From assembly GCF_003721565.1 (NCBI RefSeq), contig NZ_RJJE01000017.1, positions 62,001-126,000 of the forward strand: 64,000 nucleotides of DNA. The letters run 5' to 3'. The DNA is from Rufibacter immobilis (GTDB lineage Bacteria > Bacteroidota > Bacteroidia > Cytophagales > Hymenobacteraceae). Below, piece after piece: positions 1 to 7,909 of this stretch (positions are counted from its first letter, which is position 1; each line of letters begins with the position of its first letter). The notes under the pieces are model-generated. The model was given only the letters and a program-made list of their open reading frames with translations, had not been told where the DNA came from and ran no database searches. The translations under genes and the position numbers were made by a program.

Positions 1-295
1 TACTCAGGTTTGCCACCTGCACGGTATCTGTTTTATACCCAATGTAACTGACGGCTACAGCAGTTTGGCCGGCCGGAGCGGGTTTTAGAGTAAAGGCGCC
101 GTTGGCATCGGTGCTGGTGGCTTGGTTGCTGCCTACCCAAACCACAGAGGCACCAATTAGCGGAGCAGCGTTGGCGGCGTCTACTACGCGGCCAGAGAGG
201 TCTTGGGCTACAGCTAAGAATGGAGTTAGCAGCCCCAAAAGTGTCAATGCCCAGAAAGCATGACGTGTATAGGAAAACATAGTATAATTTTTCAT
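1..295 (-). CDS. TonB-dependent receptor, N-terminal part (cut by window edge)
   Basis: The frame read leftwards from an ATG at 295 stays open to the window edge, giving about 98 residues. It starts with a signal peptide (MKNYTMFSYTRHAFWALTLL then GLLTPFLAVAQ) followed by DLSGRVVDAANAAPLIGASV and a TDANGAFTL segment. This is the pattern of the carboxypeptidase-regulatory-like (CarboxypepD_reg) domain that precedes the plug in Bacteroidota outer-membrane TonB-dependent receptors. The receptor barrel itself lies outside the window, so the substrate cannot be read directly. It follows the Cys-rich gene at 374-811 on the same strand with 78 bases between them, probably as one operon, which hints at metal (copper-type) transport. 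An alternative start is the ATG at 280. The domain is clear; the receptor identity is inferred from family architecture. Confidence 0.7.
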   Translation of the reverse strand, partial: MKNYTMFSYTRHAFWALTLLGLLTPFLAVAQDLSGRVVDAANAAPLIGASVVWVGSNQATSTDANGAFTLKPAPAGQTAVAVSYIGYKTDTVQVANLS

Positions 296-373
296 TTAAG
301 TACAACATCAGAAACCTTGACCAACAGACATAGAAAGCCATGCCCAGGTCAGCGGAGCGAAAAATTGATGAAC

Positions 374-811
374 CTAAATGATGAGGATGTGCAGGCGGTG
401 CAGAAGGTCTTTACCCGCCAGCGGAGGTGAAGTGTCTGTATAGAGTGGCCACGTGCTACTTTGCGCTGTGGCAGAAATCTGAGGAAGTAGAAAAGAACTA
501 ACCAGCATTGGCTGCAGCGTCAGTACCTCTACTTTGTCAAACTTGAGCGCAGATTGTACGTCCAGTTTGTGGTGGGTGGTGGAAACGGAGCAGCACTTTT
601 GCTTCTCCACTTTGGCCGCCGCCTCAGGGCAGGAGGTGGGCTTCTGCTTTTTGGTGCAGCATCCCATCGCCTTCATTTCTTTAGAGGCGGCAGGTTTAGA
701 ATCCATTCCCAACATTGCGCAGAAACGCTGGGTTGCAGCCATCCCCACAGACCCTGTGAGCAGGCTAAACACCAGTAGGAGCAGCACAATATTTCTGGAT
801 TTCCACCGCAT
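374..811 (-). CDS. HYC_CC_PP-like Cys-rich exported protein
   Basis: A 145-residue protein with an N-terminal signal peptide (LLLLVFSLLTGSVGMAA). It then shows a cysteine pattern FC near residue 31, a GCC pair near 51, a single Cys near 61 and a KCC pair near 73, and ends with a proline-containing tail (SPPLAGKDLLHRLHILII). Small secreted proteins with this layout are annotated HYC_CC_PP in Bacteroidota and usually sit beside TonB-dependent receptors and RND-type heavy-metal efflux genes. Here a TonB-dependent receptor follows directly. A role in periplasmic copper or other soft-metal handling is inferred from this context only. The first motif reads RFC rather than HYC, so the member is divergent. 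Confidence is good that it is a real gene and moderate for the family. Confidence 0.7.
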   Translation of the reverse strand: MRWKSRNIVLLLLVFSLLTGSVGMAATQRFCAMLGMDSKPAASKEMKAMGCCTKKQKPTSCPEAAAKVEKQKCCSVSTTHHKLDVQSALKFDKVEVLTLQPMLVSSFLLPQISATAQSSTWPLYTDTSPPLAGKDLLHRLHILII

Positions 812-975
812 GCCGCAAAGATATGGAATTTTGCTCCACTTTCCTCCACTTCACACCTTTAGCTTAGTTTCCAAAGATTAACATTAGTCTGTCTTTCTTT
901 AACTTGCTGATACATAGGTATTTGATGGTGTTTCACGTGTTATTTAGTAAATAATACTGAATGGTTTTCCAAAAG

Positions 976-1047
976 TTATCCCAAAGTGAGAGGGTAGAAA
1001 TGTGGATAATGTGTATAAGTGGGGTGGATAACCATGATTTATCCACA
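976..1047. promoter_or_regulatory. DnaA-box cluster
   Basis: Within 72 bases there are three perfect matches to the DnaA-box consensus TTATNCACA: reversed TTATCCACA at 1001-1009, reversed TTATACACA directly abutting at 1010-1018, and forward TTATCCACA at 1039-1047. A one-mismatch box (reversed TTATCCACC) lies at 1023-1031 and a weaker two-mismatch one (TTATCCCAA) at 976-984. An AT-rich stretch lies just upstream. The density is that of an origin or of a DnaA-controlled promoter. The cluster ends three bases before the first MraZ box. Confidence 0.75.
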
Positions 1048-1049
1048 AA

Positions 1050-1074
1050 GTGGGAAAAAGTGGGAAACCGTGGT
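1050..1074 (+). promoter_or_regulatory. MraZ-binding operator (GTGGG boxes)
   Basis: GTGGG at 1050-1054 and 1060-1064 and GTGGT at 1070-1074 repeat every 10 bases with 5-base A-rich spacers. This is the arrangement known for MraZ operators in other bacteria, where MraZ binds direct GTGGG-type repeats on one face of the helix upstream of its own operon. The third box overlaps the start of the promoter, so bound MraZ would be expected to repress the dcw operon. Confidence 0.8.
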
Positions 1075-1103
1075 TGACTTTGCTGCACCCTTTAGTACTT
1101 TTG
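1074..1103 (+). promoter_or_regulatory. Bacteroidota-type promoter of the dcw operon
   Basis: TTGAC at 1074-1078 is followed after 17 bases by TACTTTTG at 1096-1103, which fits the Bacteroidota -7 box TAnnTTTG. Transcription would begin near 1110, about 30 bases before the mraZ start codon. Confidence 0.65.
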
Positions 1104-1140
1104 CTTTGTACCAAAGACTGTAGTCACTACCACAACTGTC

Positions 1141-1608
1141 ATGAACTTCCTCTCCGGCGAATATGAATGTAAGCTAGACCCGAAGGGAAGATTGGTGCTG
1201 CCTGCTAAAATCAAGGCCAATTTGCCAGATGAATGCGGGAATCAGGTGGTGTTGACGCGGGGCTTTGAACCTTGCCTGGTACTTTACCCCAGAACTGAGT
1301 GGAAGACCATTTATGACAAAGTTGCCAACCTGAACGAGTTCAATGAGGAATACCGCCATTTTCAGCGGAATTTCTTCAGGGGGAACACAGAAATAGAGCT
1401 TGACAATGCCGGCCGTTTCATCTTGCCGCGCACCATGGTGCGTTATGCTGAGATTGAGAAGGAAGCCATTGTGGTGGGCTTGGGCAACCGGGTAGAAATC
1501 TGGAACCCAGACAAGTACGATGAATTTTTAATTAAAGACCAGCAGAACTTCTCCCAATTGGCGCAGAAGTTCCTCGGGGATCAACCGAGTGCATTAAAAC
1601 AAGAATAG
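1141..1608 (+). CDS. mraZ: Transcriptional regulator MraZ
   Basis: A 155-residue MraZ, about the usual family length. It has two tandem SpoVT/AbrB-like (swapped-hairpin) halves: residues 1-55 with GEYECKLDPKGRLVLPAKIK and residues 75-130 with ELDNAGRFILPRTMVRYA. The D-x-x-G-R motif that shapes the DNA-binding face is present in both halves (DPKGR, DNAGR). MraZ forms ring-like oligomers that bind GTGGG direct repeats and controls the dcw operon; such repeats lie at 1050-1074. It is the first gene of the operon, with rsmH starting 6 bases after its stop. Confidence 0.97.
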   Translation: MNFLSGEYECKLDPKGRLVLPAKIKANLPDECGNQVVLTRGFEPCLVLYPRTEWKTIYDKVANLNEFNEEYRHFQRNFFRGNTEIELDNAGRFILPRTMVRYAEIEKEAIVVGLGNRVEIWNPDKYDEFLIKDQQNFSQLAQKFLGDQPSALKQE

Positions 1609-1614
1609 AGGCCT

Positions 1615-2541
1615 ATGCAGTACCATCAGCCCGTTTTGTTACAGGAGTCGGTAGATGCGTTGGCTATTAAGCCCGGCGGCATTTACGTAGACGTTACTTT
1701 TGGCGGCGGCGGCCACACTGCGTTCATCCTGGAGAAAATGGAGGGAGGGCAGTTGTATTCCTTTGACCAGGACACGGATGCCGAAAAGCAATCTGAAAAA
1801 TTTATCTCTGAGAAGTTCACGTTTGTGAAGGCCAACTTCCGCTACCTGAAGAAGTACTTGCGGTTGTATGGTGTACGTCAGGTAGATGGGATTTTGGCAG
1901 ATTTGGGCGTTTCTTCCCACCAGTTCAATACCGCCGAGCGCGGTTTCTCCACCCGTTTTGATGGCCCTCTGGATATGCGCATGGACAAAGATGGCGCACT
2001 TACGGCCCGTGATGTGGTCAATACCTATGAGGAAGAGCAGCTGCACAAAATCTTCGGGTTGTATGGCGAGGTGAAGAACGCCAGGACGTTAGCCCGGGAG
2101 TTAGTGTCGGCTAGAAACATAAACCCAATAGAGACCATCGCTGATTTTAAGCAGGCTATTGCCGGTTGTACGCCAAAAGGCAAGGAGAATAAATACCTGG
2201 CCCAGGTTTTCCAGGCACTCCGGATTGAGGTGAATGATGAGCTCAAGGCACTGGAGGAAATGCTGGAGCAGGCAGTAGAGGTGCTGAAACCAGGTGGAAG
2301 GTTGTCGGTGATTTCTTACCATTCCCTGGAAGACCGACTGGTGAAAAACTACATCGGCAAAGGGAAATTCTTTGGTGAAGTAGAGAAGGACTTCTTCGGT
2401 AACGAAATTAAACCACTGGATTCTGTCACGCGCAAGCCTATTGTGCCCAGTGCGCAGGAGTTGCAGGAAAACAACCGCTCCCGCAGCGCCAAGCTTCGGG
2501 TGGCCGTGAAAAGAGAGACGCAGGAATCGTCAAAGAAATAG
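1615..2541 (+). CDS. rsmH: 16S rRNA (cytosine(1402)-N(4))-methyltransferase
   Basis: A 308-residue RsmH (formerly MraW), which uses S-adenosylmethionine to methylate N4 of C1402 in the 16S rRNA decoding centre. The SAM-binding segment YVDVTFGGGGHT is at about residues 24-36, DGILADLGVSSHQ near 90-103 and the conserved VISYHSLEDRLVKNY near 231-246. The length is normal. It sits second in the dcw block between mraZ and ftsL, its usual place, and is probably cotranscribed from the mraZ promoter. Confidence 0.97.
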   Translation: MQYHQPVLLQESVDALAIKPGGIYVDVTFGGGGHTAFILEKMEGGQLYSFDQDTDAEKQSEKFISEKFTFVKANFRYLKKYLRLYGVRQVDGILADLGVSSHQFNTAERGFSTRFDGPLDMRMDKDGALTARDVVNTYEEEQLHKIFGLYGEVKNARTLARELVSARNINPIETIADFKQAIAGCTPKGKENKYLAQVFQALRIEVNDELKALEEMLEQAVEVLKPGGRLSVISYHSLEDRLVKNYIGKGKFFGEVEKDFFGNEIKPLDSVTRKPIVPSAQELQENNRSRSAKLRVAVKRETQESSKK

Positions 2542-2578
2542 AAAGGAAGTAGGGATCGAATAAATTTTACGATTGATT

Positions 2579-3019
2579 ATGGCAGTCAATACTGTACGTC
2601 CGCAAGTGAATCGGCCGAAGGCAAACACCGTACGGGAGGTGCCTAAGGTAGAGAAGCCGCGTCCGGCACGGCCGCCACGCCAGAAGGGAACCAGCTTGTT
2701 TGAGCTGGTAGACAGGTACACCAAAGTGGATTGGTTTTTTGCCGAGGGGCTGCCGGTGCGGTACCTGCCCAAGGTGCTTTTCCTGATGGGGATCACGTTG
2801 TTCTATATAGGCAACACCCACTACGCAGACCGTACGCTCCGGCGCATAGACAAAACCAAAACCGAAACCGAAGATTTACGGGCCGACTACACCACGCTCA
2901 AATCTGAATATATGGAGGCTAGCAAGCAGTCTGAAGTGGCCCGTAACGTGGCACCCCAAGGCTTGGTTGAAAGCTCTACCCCACCCATACAAGTAGTAAT
3001 CAGAAAAGATGAATATTAA
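2579..3019 (+). CDS. ftsL: FtsL-like division protein
   Basis: A 146-residue small bitopic protein starting at the ATG at 2579 (the frame is open slightly further upstream). It has a basic, proline-rich cytoplasmic N-terminus, one membrane segment around residues 60-80 (YLPKVLFLMGITLFYIGNTH) and a periplasmic helix (RRIDKTKTETEDLRADYTTL) likely to form a coiled coil. FtsL proteins bridge FtsQ and the FtsW/FtsI synthase; sequence conservation is poor, so the call rests on topology and on the position between rsmH and ftsI. Its stop overlaps the ftsI start by 11 bases. Confidence 0.8.
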   Translation: MAVNTVRPQVNRPKANTVREVPKVEKPRPARPPRQKGTSLFELVDRYTKVDWFFAEGLPVRYLPKVLFLMGITLFYIGNTHYADRTLRRIDKTKTETEDLRADYTTLKSEYMEASKQSEVARNVAPQGLVESSTPPIQVVIRKDEY

Positions 3020-5162
3020 GAGGTCCATCGTTACGCGAGTACGGGTGGCCTTTTTGGCTATCTGTCTTTTTGCGTTCGCTATTATTTACAAAGTAGGTTA
3101 TATCCAGTTAAAGGATGGTGATCGCTGGCGCGAAATCGCCAATGAGAAGCGGTTCCATTACCAGCCAGTGTACGCGACGCGCGGGAACATCTATTCCAAT
3201 GATGACCGCATCATGGCTACCTCCCTTCCATTTTATAGGGTGGCCTTTGACCCAACCATCTCGCCAGATGATGTTTTTGCCAAAGGCATAGACTCATTGG
3301 CGATCCAGCTGTCGCGTTTCTACGGCGACCGCTCCCCAGAGTATTACCGCCAGAAAATTAAGAACGCCCGTAGCGCCAAACGCAAATATGTGCGCCTGAA
3401 CAGCCGCCTCATCAACTACCAGGACAAGAAGATGATGTCTAGGTGGCCCATCTTCAGAGCAGGTAAGAACAGGGGCGGCGTGATTTTTGAGAAGCTGGAC
3501 CGCCGGTTCCTGCCCTTTGGGTCCCTGGCCAAACGAACCATTGGGTTCATCAATGAAGACCGTAAAGGCGCGGGGCTTGAATTCAGCTTTAACCGCCACT
3601 TGGCAGGCAAGGATGGTGAAGCGCTCTTTGAACGGATGGCGGGTGGGAACAAACCCATCAACGACGGCACTGAAGTAAAACCCATGCCTGGTTTTGATAT
3701 TCAGACCACCATTGATATTAACCTACAGGACGTGGCCGAGAGTGCCCTCAGAAGAGCGCTCACCGAGAATGACGCCCACCACGGCTGTGTGATCTTGATG
3801 GAGGTAAGCACCGGCGAGATCAAAGCCATTGCCAACCTGGGCAAGCACGGAGAAGGGGTATATCTGGAAGATTACAACTATGCCGTTGGTAACCAGGGAC
3901 GCACGGAGCCCGGTTCTACCTTCAAATTGGCTTCCATGATGGCCTTGCTGGAGGAAACCGATCTTCAGTTGACAGACACGGTAGACACTGGCGTGGGCTC
4001 TGAGCGGATTGGCGGAGCGGTGAAGACAGATACCCACGGGTACGGCAAAATTACTTTACAGCAGGTGTTTGAGAAGTCTTCCAACGTAGGGGTAGCCAAG
4101 CTGATTCAGCAGACATTTGAGAACAACCCCCAGAAGTACGTAGACTATTTGCACAAATTTGGGCTGCACCAGCCGCTGGGCTTCCAGATGAACGGTGAGG
4201 CCATTCCATACATCAAATCGCCTAAAGACCGCAGCTGGAGCCGTCCATCGCTGTCCACCATGTCAATTGGGTATGAGCTGAAAATTTCTCCGTTGCAGAC
4301 GCTGGCTTTCTACAATGCGGTAGCCAACAATGGTGTGAAAGTTCAACCCATCATCGTGAAAAGCATTAAACGGGCAGATCAGGTGCTGGAGAAGTTTGAG
4401 GCCAAGGTGCTGAACCCTAAAATCTGCTCAGATGAGACATTAAAGCAGCTGAAACTGATGATGGAAGGTGTGGTAGAGAACGGAACAGCTAAGAATCTAC
4501 GCAGCAAAGACTACAAAGTAGCCGGTAAAACTGGAACGGCCCGTAAAGTGATCAACGGCCAGTACACCCGCAAGTACTCTACTTCGTTTGTAGGTTATTT
4601 CCCGGCAGACAGACCTAAATACAGCTGTATTGTCATCATAGATAATCCGCAGCGCGGGGCCCAGTACGGGGGAGATGTGGCGGCGCCGGTTTTCCGTGAG
4701 CTCGCCGACAAAGCCTATGCCCAGGATCTGGCCATACATGCGCCTATGGCGCGTCGTCCGGCTGGGGTGCAGCCCAAGCTGCCGGTGCTGCACGCGGGAA
4801 GCCAGGAAGAGTTAACAGTTCTCTGCAACAAATTAGGCATCAGTGCCCACCCACTCAGCCCCGAGGAGGATTGGGTGCGGGTAGATACCCAGAAACACTC
4901 CGTGGCCTTGAAGCCGGTGCCCGTGAAAATGGGCCAGGTGCCAGATGTAAAGGATATGACGCTGAAAGACGCGCTCTATCTGCTGGGTAACCACGGGTTA
5001 AAAGTGCGGGCAATTGGATTGGGACGGGTGGAAAGCCAGAGCTTACCGCCCGGGCAGCCCGTTGCCAAAGGAACCATCATTACCATTACATTAAACAGAA
5101 ATGGCGCAACTAGAACACCTGCTTCAGGTACTCCAGCCAACGCGATTGCTCGGGTCCACTAA
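3009..5162 (+). CDS. ftsI: Penicillin-binding protein 3 (septal transpeptidase FtsI) with PASTA domain
   Basis: A 717-residue class B penicillin-binding protein that cross-links septal peptidoglycan. After a short cytoplasmic tail there is one membrane anchor (residues 13-33), then the dimerisation/pedestal domain and the transpeptidase domain. The nucleophile motif STFK is at Ser303, SSN at 357-359 and KTG at 507-509. The C-terminus (about 635-700, GQVPDVKDMTLKDALYLL) is a PASTA domain, as in SpoVD-type proteins and common in Bacteroidota FtsI. The gene begins inside ftsL and ends 62 bases inside murE, a long overlap that suggests translational coupling. Confidence 0.96.
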   Translation: MNIKRSIVTRVRVAFLAICLFAFAIIYKVGYIQLKDGDRWREIANEKRFHYQPVYATRGNIYSNDDRIMATSLPFYRVAFDPTISPDDVFAKGIDSLAIQLSRFYGDRSPEYYRQKIKNARSAKRKYVRLNSRLINYQDKKMMSRWPIFRAGKNRGGVIFEKLDRRFLPFGSLAKRTIGFINEDRKGAGLEFSFNRHLAGKDGEALFERMAGGNKPINDGTEVKPMPGFDIQTTIDINLQDVAESALRRALTENDAHHGCVILMEVSTGEIKAIANLGKHGEGVYLEDYNYAVGNQGRTEPGSTFKLASMMALLEETDLQLTDTVDTGVGSERIGGAVKTDTHGYGKITLQQVFEKSSNVGVAKLIQQTFENNPQKYVDYLHKFGLHQPLGFQMNGEAIPYIKSPKDRSWSRPSLSTMSIGYELKISPLQTLAFYNAVANNGVKVQPIIVKSIKRADQVLEKFEAKVLNPKICSDETLKQLKLMMEGVVENGTAKNLRSKDYKVAGKTGTARKVINGQYTRKYSTSFVGYFPADRPKYSCIVIIDNPQRGAQYGGDVAAPVFRELADKAYAQDLAIHAPMARRPAGVQPKLPVLHAGSQEELTVLCNKLGISAHPLSPEEDWVRVDTQKHSVALKPVPVKMGQVPDVKDMTLKDALYLLGNHGLKVRAIGLGRVESQSLPPGQPVAKGTIITITLNRNGATRTPASGTPANAIARVH

Positions 5163-6564
5163 CCCCGAGCTTTCTGCGTTAACCATGGATTCTCGTCAGG
5201 CGGGCCCGGGCGTGGCTTTCTTTGCCATCAGGGGTACGCTCCGCGATGGCCATGATTACATTGACGCGGCGGTAGCGCAGGGCGTTTCGGTGGTTTTTTG
5301 CGAAAAAGAGCCGCTAAACGCCCCGCAGCAGGTGACCTTTGTGGTAGTACCCAACGCCGCCGAGGCCATGGGCCATGTTGCCGCCGAGTTCTACGGAAAT
5401 CCATCCAAGAAACTGAAATTGGTGGGGGTAACCGGCACTAACGGGAAAACCACCTGCGTCACCCTTTTGCATAAGCTGTACCGTGACTTGGGCTACAACG
5501 CCGGGTTACTCTCTACCGTGCAGAACCAGATCAATGAAACCGTGATCCCGGCCTCGCACACCACGCCAGACGCGATCACCTTGCAGAGCCTGCTGGCCCA
5601 GATGGTGAAAGCCGGCTGCACCCACGCGTTTATGGAGGTAAGTTCGCATGCGCTGGTGCAGCACCGCGTAACGGGCGTGCAGTTTACGGGGGCGGTTTTC
5701 ACCAACATCACCCATGACCACCTGGACTACCACGGCACGTTTGACGAGTACATCCGGGCCAAGAAATTGTTCTTTGACCATTTGGGCAAGAAATCCTTCG
5801 CGCTGGTGAACTCAGATGACAAGCGGAGCATGGTCATGTTGCAGAACACCAAAGCAGAGAAATATACGTACGCCCTGCGCAAAGAAGCCGATTTCAAAGC
5901 TCGCTTGATAGACAATTCCATTCAGGGGCTGCAGCTGGAGCTGGAAGGGCAGGAGGTTTGGTTCCGTCTGATCGGGACGTTCAACGCCTATAATCTTTTG
6001 GCGGTGTATGGCGCGGCCACCTTGTTAGGTGAAGACAAGCAGGAAGTACTGGCTAGTCTTTCTAACCTTACCTCGGCCGCCGGCCGATTTGATTACGTGG
6101 TGTCGCCGGGACAGATTACGGGTATTGTGGATTACGCGCACACGCCAGACGCGCTGGAGAATGTGTTGCAGACCATCAGCCAGATAAGAAAGCCGGAGCA
6201 GAAGGTGATTACGGTAGTAGGCTGCGGTGGAAACCGCGATGCCGCTAAACGCCCCGTGATGGCCGATATCGCCGCCCGGCTGAGCGACCGCGTGATTCTC
6301 ACTTCTGATAATCCACGGGATGAAGATCCGCAGGAAATCCTTAACCAGATGCAGACCGGCGTGAAGCAGCCAGACCTGAAGAAGGCGCTATCAGTAGTGG
6401 ACAGGCGAGAGGCGATTAAAACCGCGGTGCTCCTGGCCGAAGCCGATGACATCATTCTGGTGGCGGGCAAGGGACACGAAACCTATCAGGAAGTGAAAGG
6501 GGTGCGGTCGGCGTTTGATGACAAGCAGGTGCTGCAGGAGTCTTTCGCTCTGCTTCAGAAATAA
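5101..6564 (+). CDS. murE: UDP-N-acetylmuramoyl-tripeptide synthetase (meso-diaminopimelate adding)
   Basis: A 487-residue Mur ligase that adds the third stem residue to UDP-MurNAc-L-Ala-D-Glu using ATP. The ATP loop GVTGTNGKTTC lies near residues 109-119, the central-domain HDHLDYHGTF follows near 207-216, and the C-terminal DNPRDEDP motif near 402-409 is the signature for meso-diaminopimelate rather than lysine. AGKGHETYQ near 457-465 is also typical. The start at 5101 gives the normal N-terminus and overlaps ftsI by 62 bases. Codons for residues 61-74 (5282-5321) resemble the dispersed GTTTAGGGGC palindrome, see repeat entry. Confidence 0.96.
   Translation: MAQLEHLLQVLQPTRLLGSTNPELSALTMDSRQAGPGVAFFAIRGTLRDGHDYIDAAVAQGVSVVFCEKEPLNAPQQVTFVVVPNAAEAMGHVAAEFYGNPSKKLKLVGVTGTNGKTTCVTLLHKLYRDLGYNAGLLSTVQNQINETVIPASHTTPDAITLQSLLAQMVKAGCTHAFMEVSSHALVQHRVTGVQFTGAVFTNITHDHLDYHGTFDEYIRAKKLFFDHLGKKSFALVNSDDKRSMVMLQNTKAEKYTYALRKEADFKARLIDNSIQGLQLELEGQEVWFRLIGTFNAYNLLAVYGAATLLGEDKQEVLASLSNLTSAAGRFDYVVSPGQITGIVDYAHTPDALENVLQTISQIRKPEQKVITVVGCGGNRDAAKRPVMADIAARLSDRVILTSDNPRDEDPQEILNQMQTGVKQPDLKKALSVVDRREAIKTAVLLAEADDIILVAGKGHETYQEVKGVRSAFDDKQVLQESFALLQK
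5282..5321. repeat. Possible coding copy of the GTTTAGGGGC palindrome in murE
   Basis: The right half GAAAAAGAGCCGCTAAACGC at 5302-5321 is a near-exact arm of the dispersed palindrome, and the left half starts GCGTTTCGG where the family has GCGTTTAGG. In the murE frame the family sequence would read GTT TAG; here it is GTT TCG, so the stop is avoided. It encodes VSVVFCEKEPLNA, a stretch where MurE proteins commonly have VAVVCEE-like residues, so the left part may be ancestral. This is the weakest of the coding copies. Confidence 0.45.
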
Positions 6565-6631
6565 CCCCCAATGATTTAAAGATACTTGAAGGGAAGCCCG
6601 CAAGGGAATTTCCCTGGATAAACAGAAACGA

Positions 6632-7849
6632 ATGCTTTATTACCTTTTTGACTTTTTAGACAAGCAGTTTGACCTGTACGGGGCGGGCGTAATGCGCTAT
6701 ATCTCGTTTAGGGCGGGTATGGCGGCCCTGTTGTCGCTCTTGATTGCCATGATCTTTGGCGGGCGCCTCATTAAAATGTTGCAGCGCAAGCAGGTGGGCG
6801 AGTCTATCAGGGATCTGGGGCTGGAAGGGCAGATGGAGAAGAAAGGCACGCCTACCATGGGCGGACTTATCATTCTGCTGGCCATTTTGCTGCCCACGCT
6901 TTTGTTCGCGCGCCTTAACAACGTGTACATCCTTCTCATGTTGGTGTCTACGGTCTGGCTGGGAGCCATCGGGTTCCTGGATGACTACATCAAAGTGTTC
7001 CGCAAGAACAAAGAAGGGTTGGCCGGTAAATTCAAGGTGATGGGGCAGGTTGGCCTGGGTTTGATTGTGGGCCTTACGTTGTTTTTCTCTGAGGATGTGG
7101 TGGTGCGGCAGTACCTCACAGCCAAAGGGTTAACAGCCATTGATTTCTCCAGTACCTACTATGACGTGCGCAAAATGATCACCACGGTGCCGTTCACCAA
7201 GAACAATGAGTTGGATTACCACCATTTCTTCAGCTTCGCGAGCCCTTTGCTGGGTTCTTACGCGCGTTTCCTGTACATCCCGCTGGTGATCATCATCATC
7301 ACGGCCGTGTCCAATGGAGCCAACATCACCGATGGTATTGACGGATTGGCGGCAGGTACCTCAGCGATCATTGGAACCACGTTGGCGGTATTCGCTTGGG
7401 TGTCAGGTAACTCCATCTTCGCCGATTACTTTGACATCATGTACATCCCTAATACCGGGGAGCTCGTGATTTTCTGTACCGCCTTTGTGGGTGCCTGCGT
7501 GGGCTTTCTGTGGTACAACTCGTATCCGGCGCAAGTGTTCATGGGCGATACCGGTTCTCTGTCAATTGGCGGGATTATTGCGGTGCTGGCGTTGATTCTG
7601 CGCAAGGAGCTGCTCATTCCCATTCTGTGCGGGATTTTCCTGGTGGAGAACCTGTCGGTAATGCTGCAGGTGAGCTACTTCAAGTACACCAAGAAGAAGT
7701 ACGGCGAGGGCCGCAGGATTTTCAAGATGTCGCCCCTGCACCATCACTACCAGAAGTTGGGTTACCATGAGTCAAAAATAGTGTCCCGTTTCTGGACCGT
7801 GGGGATCATGCTGGCCATCCTCACGCTGGTGACTTTAAAATTGAGATAA
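6632..7849 (+). CDS. mraY: Phospho-N-acetylmuramoyl-pentapeptide transferase
   Basis: A 405-residue polytopic membrane enzyme that transfers phospho-MurNAc-pentapeptide to undecaprenyl phosphate, giving lipid I. Recognisable MraY segments are [11 protein letters not shown] (about 72-82), the catalytic aspartate pair GFLDDYIKV (about 114-122), [15 protein letters not shown] (about 229-243), [13 protein letters not shown] (about 303-315) and the histidine motif [11 protein letters not shown] (about 368-378). It is about 40 residues longer than the E. coli enzyme, with an extra loop near residues 165-195 ([20 protein letters not shown]), as in other Bacteroidota. It lies between murE and murD. 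Confidence 0.97.
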   Translation: MLYYLFDFLDKQFDLYGAGVMRYISFRAGMAALLSLLIAMIFGGRLIKMLQRKQVGESIRDLGLEGQMEKKGTPTMGGLIILLAILLPTLLFARLNNVYILLMLVSTVWLGAIGFLDDYIKVFRKNKEGLAGKFKVMGQVGLGLIVGLTLFFSEDVVVRQYLTAKGLTAIDFSSTYYDVRKMITTVPFTKNNELDYHHFFSFASPLLGSYARFLYIPLVIIIITAVSNGANITDGIDGLAAGTSAIIGTTLAVFAWVSGNSIFADYFDIMYIPNTGELVIFCTAFVGACVGFLWYNSYPAQVFMGDTGSLSIGGIIAVLALILRKELLIPILCGIFLVENLSVMLQVSYFKYTKKKYGEGRRIFKMSPLHHHYQKLGYHESKIVSRFWTVGIMLAILTLVTLKLR

Positions 7850-7850
7850 G

Positions 7851-7890
7851 CCGTTTAGGGGCTGTTTTTCCAAAAAGAGCCCCTAAACGG
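7851..7890. repeat. GTTTAGGGGC palindrome between mraY and murD
   Basis: A 40-base inverted repeat with arms CCGTTTAGGGGCT and AGCCCCTAAACGG around TTTTTCCAAAAA. It starts directly after the mraY stop and ends 19 bases before the murD ATG, inside an otherwise tightly packed operon. No U-run follows, so it is not a canonical terminator; it could stabilise, process or pause the message. Confidence 0.9.
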
Positions 7891-7909
7891 AAAACATAAA
7901 ACAAAAGCA

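Larger units (their letters stand above)
812..1140. other. Intergenic control region upstream of the dcw operon
   Basis: A 329-base gap between the minus-strand Cys-rich gene and plus-strand mraZ, so the flanking genes diverge. Its left part (about 880-960) is AT-rich and holds TGTTTCACGTG at 929-939, which matches the first 11 bases of the ParB-site consensus (parS); the other half does not match. The right part holds the DnaA-box cluster, the MraZ boxes and the promoter listed separately. No gene is visible here. Confidence 0.7.

Noticed and set aside
33-341. 102-codon minus-strand frame
   Set aside because: It is out of frame with the clear signal peptide and CarboxypepD_reg segment read from 295.
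534-881. 115-codon plus-strand frame
   Set aside because: Opposite-strand shadow of the signal-peptide-bearing Cys-rich gene at 374-811.
929-944. Full parS site
   Set aside because: Only the first half (11 bases) matches the ParB-site consensus, so it is mentioned only as supporting detail.
6238-6258. Sequence GCCGCTAAACGC in murE resembling a repeat arm
   Set aside because: It encodes the conserved MurE R-D-x-x-K-R-P motif, and no further match extends outside it.
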